Both the position numbers and the translations under genes were made by a program. This document shows positions 21,392-29,859 of a stretch of 64,000 bases of DNA, one piece after another. The DNA is from Melieria omissa (taxonomy: Eukaryota > Arthropoda > Insecta > Diptera > Ulidiidae). The first letter of the stretch is position 1, and each line of letters starts with the position of its first letter. The stretch covers positions 86,634,283-86,698,282 of the forward strand of contig OZ020269.1 in NCBI GenBank assembly GCA_963971225.1, written 5' to 3'. The notes beneath the pieces are model-generated. The model made no database searches. It had not been told where the DNA came from and saw only the letters and a list, made by a program, of their open reading frames with translations.

Positions 21392-21409
21392 ATCCGGCTC
21401 GAAGGACCA
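21392..21409 (-). promoter_or_regulatory. tRNA-Tyr primer-binding site
   Basis: One base inside the 5' LTR the element strand reads TGGTCCTTCGAGCCGGAT. Its complement ATCCGGCTCGAAGGACCA equals the T-arm/acceptor end plus CCA of insect tRNA-Tyr as I know it. It would prime minus-strand DNA synthesis. Confidence 0.85.
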
Positions 21410-21410
21410 A

Positions 21411-21652
21411 TGTTTTGAACGTTAGTGAAAAAGCCAATGTTTTGAACGTTAGTGAAAAAGCTTCCGATGCGGGTGGTGGAACGTTGAACAAATAAAAAGT
21501 TTTCATTATATTTTTTCATTTTGAATATTGACAATTGTTTTTTCACAATTTGATTATAATGTATTAAAAAAACAAAGTAGAAAAAAGGTAAAGTAGATAT
21601 TTGATTGTGAAGGATGTAGGTGGTGCGGTGATGGTGAGCAACGACGTGAACA
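21411..21652 (-). repeat. BEL element 5' LTR
   Basis: 242 bases, one substitution away from the 3' LTR, with the same TG...CA ends and the same duplicated 27-base unit next to the primer site. It should contain the promoter, but no clear TATA box was identified. Followed by the target duplication GTTAT. Confidence 0.93.
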
Positions 21653-21657
21653 GTTAT

Positions 21658-22130
21658 TTTTAATAATTATGTCTCTGGAAAAATAACAAAGTTTTGCTTA
21701 CCGCTCCGCACAGTGTTGCGAGTTCATATAGCCGACTGACAAAAATAGAAGGAGTGGTCGTACCTAAATGACACAGTTGGTACACAGTTATTGTATGAGT
21801 AAAGAGCTTACTGTGCAAAATTTCAATGAAATCGGACCAAAACTTTGACCACCTTCCATAGAACCGGATTTGAAAAAACTTCATATTAACAATGAAAATT
21901 ATCCTAAGACGCAAAAGTAACGCTACTAATATTTGTATTTCAATATACATTTATTAACAAATGAGTGTACTTCATGTTCCGTAAGTATTTACATAAGAAT
22001 GAACTTAATTTAAACAAAAATAAGTTATTCACTACAATAACTAGTATCGCTATCACTGTAATTTACATCTGGGAAATAATTGCTGATATCATTTACATCT
22101 CCTTCTATTTGTTCTGGTATTGTACAATTC
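21658..22130. other. AT-rich stretch, possible TE-derived sequence
   Basis: A minus-strand frame over 21660-21950 includes SRLYELATLCGAVSKTLLF, but it has no recognisable family and no supporting boundaries. Otherwise nothing identified. Confidence 0.25.
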
Positions 22131-22738
22131 TATAGGGTGTTTTTTTAGAGGTTTGTTTTTCGAATAGAGATTCATTTTGTGGTCAAATCTGGCAACTCTA
22201 ATGTCATTTATGTTCAGTTTGGTTTGCCATTTCATAATGAACAGGTTGACAAAAAAACAACGCTTGCAAATCGTGCAAATTTATTTCGAAAATACTGGTT
22301 CAGTTCGCGAAGTTTACCGCAAGCTCCGTCCATTTTATGGTCGACATAATCGTCCATCAGAGCAAAATCGGTCCATCCATCGGTTAACCATGGGTCGTTT
22401 CCGCACTACGTTTACTCTATGTGATAATACGCATCCGCAGAGACGTCGAACAGTGCGCACCGAAGAAACAATTGCCGCTGTAGAGCAAAATGTTGAAGAG
22501 GACCCGAATGAATCGATTCGCCACCGTGCACAGCAATTGGAGCTGGTTGAAAATTGGACCTGTAGAATTGGCTTTATTCGAGCCAGCCGCGGCGGCCACA
22601 TGCCCGAAATCATATTTAAACATTAATGGCATAAAATTATCCTTCCAATAAAGCCAAATTGATGGACATTAAAACGATTTTCTTGTGTTTTATTTCAATT
22701 CGAAGTTCTATACCTATCTATAAAAAAAACACCCTATA
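22131..22738 (+). mobile_element. Internally deleted Tc1/mariner-group element
   Basis: Ends are inverted: TATAGGGTGTTTTTTTAGA at the left and the complement of TATAGGGTGTTTTTTTTATA at the right, with TA at both outer edges as expected for a TA target duplication. Total length is about 608 bases. Between them is one ORF joining the two extremities of a transposase, so the catalytic middle has been deleted. Confidence 0.85.
22237..22626 (+). pseudogene. Tc1/mariner-group transposase, N- and C-termini only
   Basis: An ATG at 22237 starts MNRLTKKQRLQIVQIYFEN, an HTH1-type helix pattern. It is followed by LRPFYGRHNRPSE, RRRTVRTEETIAAV and EDPNESIRHRAQQLEL, the second HTH. Sequence then jumps to ENWTCRIGFIRASRGGHMPE and IIFKH, the usual C-terminus of this transposase group. 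The catalytic DDE domain (about 200 residues) is missing. The frame is open for 129 codons, so a DNA-binding, non-catalytic protein could in principle be made. It could compete with active transposase for the inverted repeats; that is inference. The NRSIHRLTMGRF segment looks frame-altered. Confidence 0.75.
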
Positions 22739-22739
22739 C

Positions 22740-23690
22740 TAGCAATCTTAGCTCTCCTTCTTTCTCCACTCCCAGTGGTTTTTCGAAGCTGCCTTCAACA
22801 AATTGTTTGACCAACAACAAAGTATGAGTTAATCGTTTGCTTTGGCATTCAACCAAACATTGAAAAAGTCGCGAATTTGCACTCAAGTCTTCATCAAGAA
22901 TGCCAATAATTTGCATTCACGCAAATATGCGCAGCTGAAAATTGTACAGCATAATGTACATACTTGCCAAAACAAAATATCATAAAATTTCAAACGTGAT
23001 TTTTAACGTTTTTTCTTAAATCGCTTTTAAAGTTGGAACTCACTTTTTATTCACTCTTTTTATTTACTTAATTTTCTTCATAACGGTACTGATCAGAAGT
23101 GAGAGTAATCGGTAATCATTTTTTGAATTTGAAAACACAAAATGTTGTTTCAATGACGTTTTGAACAGGTTGCGCCACCTGCAGGGCTATTGCTATGTAC
23201 TTCTAACACTTGTACGTTGGAACTATGAACCAGTGTTGCCGTTTAGAATATTTTTCAGTAAATTTACAAACATTTAGTTTCAAACACATGAACATAAATA
23301 TACTATTTTAAAACAAAAACAACACAGTTTAGCATATTAAATATGCTACATTTAAAAGTTTAACATTAAAATTAACATAAAATATATAAATACTGAATAC
23401 TCTTTTGCTGAGCAGACATAGTGCGTTTCAGTCTTTTTAATCATTTCTTTCCATATCAAAATAGCAGTATTAACGATCTGTGGTTTTTGTAGTAAATTTG
23501 GCAAACAATGCCGGGAATAAGCAAAATTCCAAAAAAGCATAAATTCGAACGCATTTCAGAATGAAAATTTATATTTGTATTTCTAAGTGTCCTTAGAACA
23601 AGTTTTGTAAGAGTTGGCGAAAATTAAATTAAAATACTGCCATGAATGGGAGAATTTATCGATAGTAGAATCTATAAACTGAGATCACTG
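22740..23690. other. AT-rich stretch without recognisable genes
   Basis: No protein family recognised. A CCAGTGTTGCCG word at about 23230 resembles the GTGTTGCCA ends seen at 49032, 50370 and 51266. Otherwise only AT-rich sequence with a TTTAACATTAAAATTAAC-type tract near 23360. Confidence 0.4.
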
Positions 23691-23694
23691 TGAA

Positions 23695-24155
23695 GAAAAT
23701 AAAAATTTTCAACGCAACAACAAATATACACATTTGCCCTTGCTCGGCAGCATCAAATTTGCAACACTGAAAACCTGTTGCATATTTTTAGGCATGGGCA
23801 AAAAAGATTTGCCAATCAATCAACTGTCACAATTGTCGAGATGAAGCAGACGAAAAAGAAAATAAAAAGAGAAAAACCGAATAAAAAGTGGACAGAGGAG
23901 GAGATTCGTACAATCGTGTGAATTGTTTTCGGATTCCACAACGGCAGCAACTTATGCATGCTTTTTATTCGCGCAGGCTCCCACGGCGCAAATATTCTAT
24001 TCTTCTTCTTGATTTATTTTTCAAAAACAGCTGTGAATTTGTTTTGCAGTCGAGTTGCCATGAAATTTTAAAAAGTGTGCTTAGTGTTGATGGCAAATAT
24101 TTGAAATGGCATATATTTGCCCAAATATTCGCACGTTATCGCGAACTGTACTTAT
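23695..24155 (+). mobile_element. SANT-domain DNA transposon remnant, copy 2
   Basis: Plus-strand counterpart of 4398-4783. It shares the TTCAACGCAACAACAAA leader, the GCATATTTTTMGGCATGGG block and the ORF start with KREKPNKKWTEEEIR (ATG at 23841). That ORF stops within a few codons. The copy ends with GCACGTTATCGCGAACTG, the inverse of the left end of copy 1. Between them lies a short non-coding middle. Together the copies define both ends of one family, although neither copy retains both ends clearly. Confidence 0.5.
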
Positions 24156-24159
24156 GCAA

Positions 24160-24935
24160 TGTTTCAGTAGGGTTTTGCGATTGTAAATTTGGTAAATTTT
24201 TTGTAAAAATACAAAATTTACCACAAAAACAAAATTTGACGATTTAAGACCAAAAGCCACACACCGTGAATACGGCTATTGTTTCGTTTTAGCTTTATCA
24301 AAAGTAATTTAAGTAATTAAACTGGAAAAAGCTGGCGATTATATTCATTGAGAAGTTGAACTTTACATTTATTCTACTTGTGGCGTCGAAAGTAGGCAAC
24401 CCTATTTCCTTATTTTATTGGAAAACACTAATTCTCACATTGTTTAGAAATATTTGTGTACTTGCCCATTATTGTTATTAATGAAATTTCTGCGTGAAAT
24501 TGCCACAATGTGTAAAAGTTTCAGGTTTCTTATGTTCAATACTTTTTATCAATAAATGTATTTTGTTTTCGCGAAATTATTCAAACTTGTTATTTAATTT
24601 TTCAGATCTCAAGCGGAGATAGTTCAGTTCAGAACTTCAGCTCCTTGGTTTTAAATACTTGTATAAGTATTCACATTTTCGATTAGTATTTGGTATTATA
24701 GTGAAATACTTCAAGTGGACCAGATAGAATGACATCTTCTTTTTTGTATCCAAAGACGAGAATCTTGATAAATTATTTCTCAAGTATGCTCTTAAAATGG
24801 AACCCTTTATAACTCATAATTGTTTCGTATTTAATATGGTTTTAAAGAAAATTGTCAAAACTATGAAGAAAAGGCTATGAAATCTTTGATGTGCCGGCAG
24901 TCGCACAACCAACATTTTACATTTTTTGTGGGGCT
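24160..24935. other. AT-rich, possibly the decayed 5' part of the next gene
   Basis: Mostly AT-rich. Around 24790 the words read like LKWNPL, which may correspond to the upstream part of the family found at 24940-25473, but frames are too degraded to annotate. Confidence 0.25.
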
Positions 24936-24939
24936 CAGT

Positions 24940-25473
24940 GCAAGTTTCCAAAATTATCAACAGAAAAAGCTAAAGCGGACATATTCTTTGGTTTGCAAAT
25001 CAGGACTTTGTTTAAAGACATCGAATTTGCAAAATGTGTGAACAAAGCCGAAGCAGAAGCGTAATGTTGTGCATGATTTTCTGGGGAAACAAAAGGATAG
25101 CTGTAATGACCGTCAATTAATCAAAAAAATATTAATACAATTCAGGCGGTTGATACGTATCGCAAATTCGTGTTAATTATTGTTCGCAATACCTTAAAAA
25201 TATTTTTTTTCTTTATTCCAAGTACACGAATGTCATTAAAAATGCATTTCCTACACAGCCATTTGGAAGCTTTTCCTTTGAATATGGGAACTGAAAGCGA
25301 TAAACAAGGTGAAAGATTTCACAAAGATTTCGCGCCAATCGAAAAACGATATGGGAGCTTTTGGTATCAAACCATAATGGGTGACTACTGCTGGTTGCAA
25401 GTTCGCGAAGATAAAAAAACACAAACGGAAGAGGTCAAGTGGGAAGGCATATTTTCGACCAAAGATGTTTAAA
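24940..25473 (+). pseudogene. Decayed member of an insect multicopy protein family
   Basis: Three frame-shifted pieces form one pattern. The first is LSTEKAKADIFFGLQIRTLF followed by KDIEFAKCVNKAEAEA. The second is VVHDFLGKQKDS. The third is MSLKMHFLHSHLEAFPLNMG, with GERFHKDFAPIEKRYGSFW and DYCW after it. This order matches an uncharacterised protein repeated many times in insect genomes. It is recognisable from the MSLK.HFLHSHL, E.GERFH.D and DYCW motifs. The HSHL and GERFH histidines are conserved, but the function is unknown to me. It is presumably TE-encoded because of its copy number. A stop and frame changes show this copy is dead. The ATG at 25230 is internal, not a start. Confidence 0.6.
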
Positions 25474-25479
25474 AGACGC

Positions 25480-26400
25480 CCGATGAAACAGATCGGTATA
25501 ACGGTACCCTACAATCGATGTCTAAAAGCTACCGTGTGCAGTGAAGGGCAGAGTGAATACTAGATTTTCAACCGACAATGGGAAGAAGCATGTAACAAAT
25601 GTAAAGTTTACAATAGAATAAGTTTATTGCAAAATGTCTACACCTTCAAACGACTCGGACTCAAGTCAACTTTATGGCACGGCCAACGCAGTTACCTGAC
25701 ATGAACGTCATGCAAAATTTAGTGGACAATAACACTCCCAGCTGTTGACTCGCTGCCAAGAAGGATTAAGGTCCTTGCAAAAGTACTTAAAGAAATGGGA
25801 AACCCCGATTGGAAATCATTTGAAGTCCAAATAAAATTGTATCAAATAAGCAGTGACCTAAGATTTCAAATTTGAGATATTGTATCAAATAAGGTACGAG
25901 CCACCGTGTAGGAATAATACGGAATGAACCCATTTTGAGAGAAAAACTGCAAAGTCGATAATAAGAAACTTTCCATGTAGAACAGGGAGGATGAGAGCGG
26001 TCATGCAAGGTAAAGTCGCTGAAATTCTTGTAGTGATGTCGAAACCAATGATAACATGATGCGAAACTGAGAACGCTCGACCACAATACATACTTAAAAT
26101 GCGCACTAATACACCGATAACATCAGACCCCAGGGTTGCACAGGAACGTACTGTTGATTTCCCATACAAGGGCCATGGCGAGGGTTGCATTTACTTTCAA
26201 TTTTTTAAGCATAGGAAAATCAATTGTTATTTCTTTGTAACTATGTAATCTTTTGGAAGAAAAATGATTAAAAAATTACAATCTTTCCCGAAAACCAGTT
26301 AAAAGTGTTTTAATACGTGTTTAACACATTATTTATTCAGCTTTTATTGAATTTTATTGTATGCTTTGGTAAAAACAACCCTGCGTCTGAAATAGAGTGG
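25480..26400. other. No recognisable genes
   Basis: Moderately complex sequence between two TE remnants, with no family motif in any frame. The last 80 bases may be 5' flank of the P-like element that begins near 26400, whose exact end I could not define. Confidence 0.35.
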
Positions 26401-26591
26401 TCACTGCAAAAAGCATCCCTGACCGGCGACATTTTGTTGTTCAAAAAGTTCGCGATTTTTAAACCAAACAAAACAAAAACAGTGAAACGCGAAAAAATTG
26501 TGCAAAAGAGTGAAAAAAAGTGCAAAAAAACTAAAATTCGTTTGTTTATTTCTTTTCCAGCAAAATCAACACTCAACAACATTCAAACAAC

Positions 26592-26677
26592 ATGCCGTAT
26601 GAGAGGAAGTGTGTGCGAAACTGCGTGGGAGCGACCAAATTGTTTGCCTTTCCCGATGCGGAAAAGGACGGTAACAG
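26592..26677 (+). pseudogene. THAP-domain exon, copy 1
   Basis: An ATG at 26592 begins MPYERKCVRNCVGATKLFAF followed by PDAEKDGNR and a GTGAGT donor at 26678. The C-x3-C pair, start next to the methionine and F-x-FP motif are the first third of a THAP zinc finger, the DNA-binding domain of P-element-type transposases. The remaining Cys/His ligands would lie in later exons that are not present. An acceptor-like TTATTTCTTTTCCAG about 30 bases upstream suggests a 5' UTR intron. Confidence 0.65.
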
Positions 26678-27036
26678 GTGAGTGCATATCCAAAATGCAG
26701 ACAAGAATGCAAGTATGCAGAATGACACATATAGAGTGGAACTTAAAGAAGGTGTTCAGAGGGACCTCTGACCAAATTGACCTTTTGAAAAATGCCAAAT
26801 CACTTTTATCATCAATGAAAATTGAAGATAAAAGTGGTTTGAACATAACCGCAAAAAGCATCCCTGACCGGCGACATTTTGTTGTTCAAAAAGTTCGCGA
26901 TTTTTAAACCAAACAAAACAAAAACAGTGAAACGCGAAAAAATTGTGCAAAAGAGTGAAAAAAAGTGCAAAAAAACTAAAATTCTTTTGTTTATTTCTTT
27001 TCCAGCAAAATCAACACTCAACAACATTCAAACAAC

Positions 27037-27122
27037 ATGCCGTATGAGAGGAAGTGTGTGCGAAACTGCGTGGGAGCGACCAAATTGTTTGCCTTTCCCG
27101 ATGCGGAAAAGGACGGTGACAG
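27037..27122 (+). pseudogene. THAP-domain exon, copy 2
   Basis: Second copy of the exon at 26592, with GDR instead of GNR before the GTGAGT donor. It retains the same upstream acceptor-like tract. This copy lies directly upstream of the transposase C-terminal sequence, so it would be the functional partner if any were. Confidence 0.65.
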
Positions 27123-27412
27123 GTGAGTGCATATCCAAAATGCAGACAAGAATGCAGAATGACACATATAGAGTGGAACTTCAAGAAGGTGTTCAGAGGG
27201 ACCTCTGACCAAATTGACCTTTTGAAAAATGCCAAATCACTTTTATCATCAATGAAAATTGAAGATAAAAGTGGTTTGAACATAACACGTAGCTTTTCAT
27301 TTATAAATGGCTGGCTTTTGAACATAAGCAGTTTGCAAATGTTGTGGTCTTTTTTGTCACAAAACGAATTCGAATACGTAGCGACCCGTAGACTGTGCCA
27401 AGACGTACTGGA

Positions 27413-28217
27413 TAGAGTCCGACCGATACCAAATTTTTTGGCCGATGCCGATGCCGATTAATCGGCATCGGCCAATTATCAGCCGATGCCGATTAATCGG
27501 TCAAAAGGCCGAAAATCGGCCGATGCCGATGCCGATGCCGATTCCATAGAAAAAAAAACACGAATGAATTCAATCAAAAACACAGCTTATTTTATAAAAC
27601 AACAAAAGGAACTATTACATATATAATACATTTCATCACATTTATCACAAATTAACCAACGAAAACGAGAAAATAAACAACTAAAAACTAAATAAAATTA
27701 CAAGAAAATTCAGAATTCAAAATTAATATCTCATGAAAATTGCTCATTCTATTTGGCACAAGCAATTAACAAAAGACCCAATAGCCAATATAGCTGAACA
27801 AGGTGTTGATGTAGCAAAAATAGATTAAAAATATCTGAAAAATATTGTCCCCTTAAGTATTTGTCATAAAATCCAAACAAATCTAAGGAGAAACCCCCTA
27901 ATCAGGCAACACTGGTTTGTAACGTATAATAAAAATGTAATAAATATACAAAGCGAGATATGAAAAAGGAAGACAGTGCGATTCAGCTGCAAATAAAATC
28001 GTATTAAAAAATCGAAAATCGTAAAATCGACCAAAAAAACCGATGTGGCATCGGCCAAAAAAAGCCGATGTGGCATCGGCCAAAAAAGGCCGAAGCCGAT
28101 GCCGATGCCGATTCTTTTTTTTTTGGCCGATGCCGATACTAGCCGATGCCGATACCAATTTTATTGGCCGATACTAGCCGATGCCGATGCCGATGCCGAT
28201 TAATCGGTCGGACTCTA
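27413..28217. mobile_element. Non-autonomous hAT element with GCCGAT arrays
   Basis: 805 bases flanked by perfect GTACTGGA duplications (27405-27412 and 28218-28225), with inverted ends TAGAGTCCGACCGAT. Both ends contain arrays of GCCGAT/ATCGGC hexamers, including GCCGATTAATCGGCATCGGC. The central part (about 27720-27915) matches another locus at 51265-51510. No coding capacity. Clean duplications show it inserted into the P-like transposase gene. Confidence 0.92.
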
Positions 28218-28896
28218 GTACTGGAGAATTTTTTTGGACAAATTAGAATGGGTGGGGGTAGGAACCAGGGAACTACTCCCCACCTTTTTACTTGCTTATT
28301 TCAAAAGCAATGGGGGTTGAGCTACGTAGAAGAAATGGTCAGAGGAAATTGTGAAGATATAGGTAACTCAGAGAGGATTTTGGCAGATGTTTGCGCTGAT
28401 AACATTGTTCAAAATGAGTCTTGGCAAGAATTTCAGAGTCTGCCAAGACCTGCGCAATCATTTGTACAAAAAATTCAAATAGATGTTAACATTAATGAAC
28501 GTGACTTTTTAAAAAGAAATGCGTTTGCATATGTATGTGGCTGGATATATACTAAATTATATAAGTTGCATAATTGCACAAAACCTCTTCCTTACCTTGG
28601 TGATGAAGTAATCACCGAGGATTTATTATTTTCGCTGGAAAAACAAGAATCCAGTTTTAATTTGGTGAAAGCTCCACAGGAGTTTTTGCAGTATATCTCG
28701 AAATTGGACGAGATATTTTTAGAATTGTGGGATGGAGCTTCACACAGAATTGGTGTAAGCCAATATCTGTTTTCAAAGATGGAGCATATAGCCCCATACA
28801 ATTGCTGCGATAATTGCGACAGCCATATTTTGCTATCCCTTTTCATACGGTTGCGCATATATTTTCTGATACGATTTTATAATCGCGAAGTAGCAG

Positions 28897-29230
28897 CCGC
28901 CGTGGCTCAGTTGGTTAGTGCGCGGTCCAACGAGTCGCATGCAGAGCGACGCTAGTTCGAATTCTGCATGTAGTAACACCTAAAAAAAATAACGGGAAAC
29001 TCGTTTTCTCTTTCGGCGGCTGTCCTCTCAGCTGGAAATGGCAAACCTCTGAGAGTAAAACATTGCCTATGAAAAAGCTCCCAATCTGCCGTTCGGAACC
29101 GGCATAAAACGGTAGGTCCCTTCCACCCGCGTACAAAATTCACACGCACAACACGGGTGGTTGCGGGAAGCTAGGCCCCTTAGTCTCGCGTAAGCGGGCT
29201 GTCGTGCCAATCAATTATTAAAAAATTATT
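28897..29230 (+). mobile_element. tRNA-promoter SINE, copy 2 (full length)
   Basis: Flanked by AGTAGCAG at 28889-28896 and 29231-29238. It starts CCGCCGTGGCTCAGTTGG (A box) and has the B-box-like AGTTCGAATTC about 45 bases on, a pol III promoter. The body continues with GGCGGCTGTCCTCTCAGC, GGCAAACCTCTGAGAG, AAAAAGCTCCCAA and CGGTAGGTCCCTTCC, and ends in CAATCAATTATTAAAAAATT. The middle-to-3' words resemble the tail of dipteran RTE-type LINEs, which may supply the machinery; that link is from memory. No intact tRNA fold was verified. Confidence 0.85.
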
Positions 29231-29633
29231 AGTAGCAGACCATAGTTATAAACATAAATTGTGTAATGTCCGACATTTATAAGTTTCTGCTACTTTTAGT
29301 TTTTGTGGTCCGTTTAGTCCGTGTTTGTCCGAAATGGGAAACAAACGCATTAAGTACATCTATTTTTATTTGTTCCTCTCTGAAATCATTGTTAGAAAAA
29401 TTGTTAAAATTTTACAAAAGCATTCTAGTTGAAAAAACAATTTTAAGCACATTTTCCTCTGTTGTAGATTAAGGGAAGGCTCCCCTGGATTTGGACCGAA
29501 AAATGGTTTTTTTTTTTTTTTGCATAAAACGAAGGCTACATATATGTAGAATATGTGTGTAAAAGGATTTTTTGATACGACGCGTATTTTCATGGGAGAA
29601 CACACCTGTCTCACGCGAGTTATGTTGTTATCC

Positions 29634-29752
29634 AAAAAATGCTTATTCTAAATTATACTAACTGAGTGATCAGAGGTTTTGCCGTTGTTTACATATTGCT
29701 AGTGACAGAAAATGCTTATTCTAAATTATACTAACTGAGTGATCAGAGATTT
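29634..29752. repeat. Tandem duplication of about 70 bp
   Basis: The block AAAATGCTTATTCTAAATTA followed by TACTAACTGAGTGATCAGAG occurs twice, at 29636 and 29707. One unit lies immediately upstream of the Mutator-like coding region. Confidence 0.85.
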
Positions 29753-29859
29753 TGCTGGTGCTTGTGTTGGTGTTGTTGCTGTTGTAGAGGGTGGTGTAAC
29801 TCGCTACGCTCGAGTGTTTCCTTGTTTATCGCTAAAGTTTTTCTACAATTTGGTACGAA

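Larger units (their letters stand above)
15112..21652 (-). mobile_element. BEL/Pao LTR retrotransposon with an internal R1-clade insertion
   Basis: A complete-ended minus-strand element of 6,541 bases. Both LTRs (15112-15353 and 21411-21652) are 242 bases, start TG and end CA on the element strand, and differ at a single base. They are flanked by the 5-base duplication GTTAT at 15107-15111 and 21653-21657. A primer site matching tRNA-Tyr abuts the 5' LTR. Inside, in transcription order, are a long leader, a deleted gag, pol with protease, reverse transcriptase and RNase H, a missing integrase core, a foreign R1-clade insertion, the last codons of pol, and an accessory zinc-finger ORF before the 3' LTR. 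Confidence 0.93.
26406..27286 (+). repeat. Tandem duplication of about 440 bp
   Basis: Copy 1 spans 26406-26850 and copy 2 spans 26851-27286. They differ by a few substitutions and an 8-base indel (AAGTATGC, present only in copy 1). Each carries a splice acceptor, the THAP exon, the donor GTGAGT and the following KVFRGTSDQIDLLKNAKSLL region. The 26406-26850 copy is followed directly by GCAAAAAGC, the start of copy 2, with no spacer. Confidence 0.92.
27180..29281 (+). pseudogene. P-like transposase C-terminal region
   Basis: Starts KVFRGTSDQIDLLKNAKSLL, then RSFSFINGWLLNISSLQMLW, then FEYVATRRLCQDVL (to 27412). After the hAT insertion it continues ENFFGQIRMGGGRNQGTTPH from 28226, then about 200 codons including RDFLKRNAFAYVCGWIYTKL and LRIYFLIRFYNREVA. 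The LENFFGQIR-x-x-GGRN motif is typical of P-element/THAP9-type transposases. The SINE interrupts the last codons. Beyond its target duplication the same frame runs on to a stop at about 29279. The middle of the protein with the first catalytic residues is missing. Outside the two insertions the C-terminal reading frame is remarkably well kept. Confidence 0.75.
26406..29467 (+). mobile_element. P-like (THAP-type) DNA transposon, deleted and multiply interrupted
   Basis: Carries a THAP-type N-terminal exon (twice, by tandem duplication) and a P/THAP9-type transposase C-terminus. Most of the catalytic middle is missing. A hAT element (27413-28217) is inserted in the ENFFGQIR motif and a SINE (28897-29230) near the C-terminus, both with perfect 8-base target duplications. 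A Mutator-like element starts at the right edge. Terminal inverted repeats of the P-like element were not found, so outer limits are approximate. Confidence 0.7.

Noticed and set aside
27413..28217. GCCGAT hexamer runs considered as a CRISPR-like or coding repeat
   Set aside because: They lie next to the inverted ends of a hAT element bounded by perfect 8-base duplications; no spacers and no open frame.
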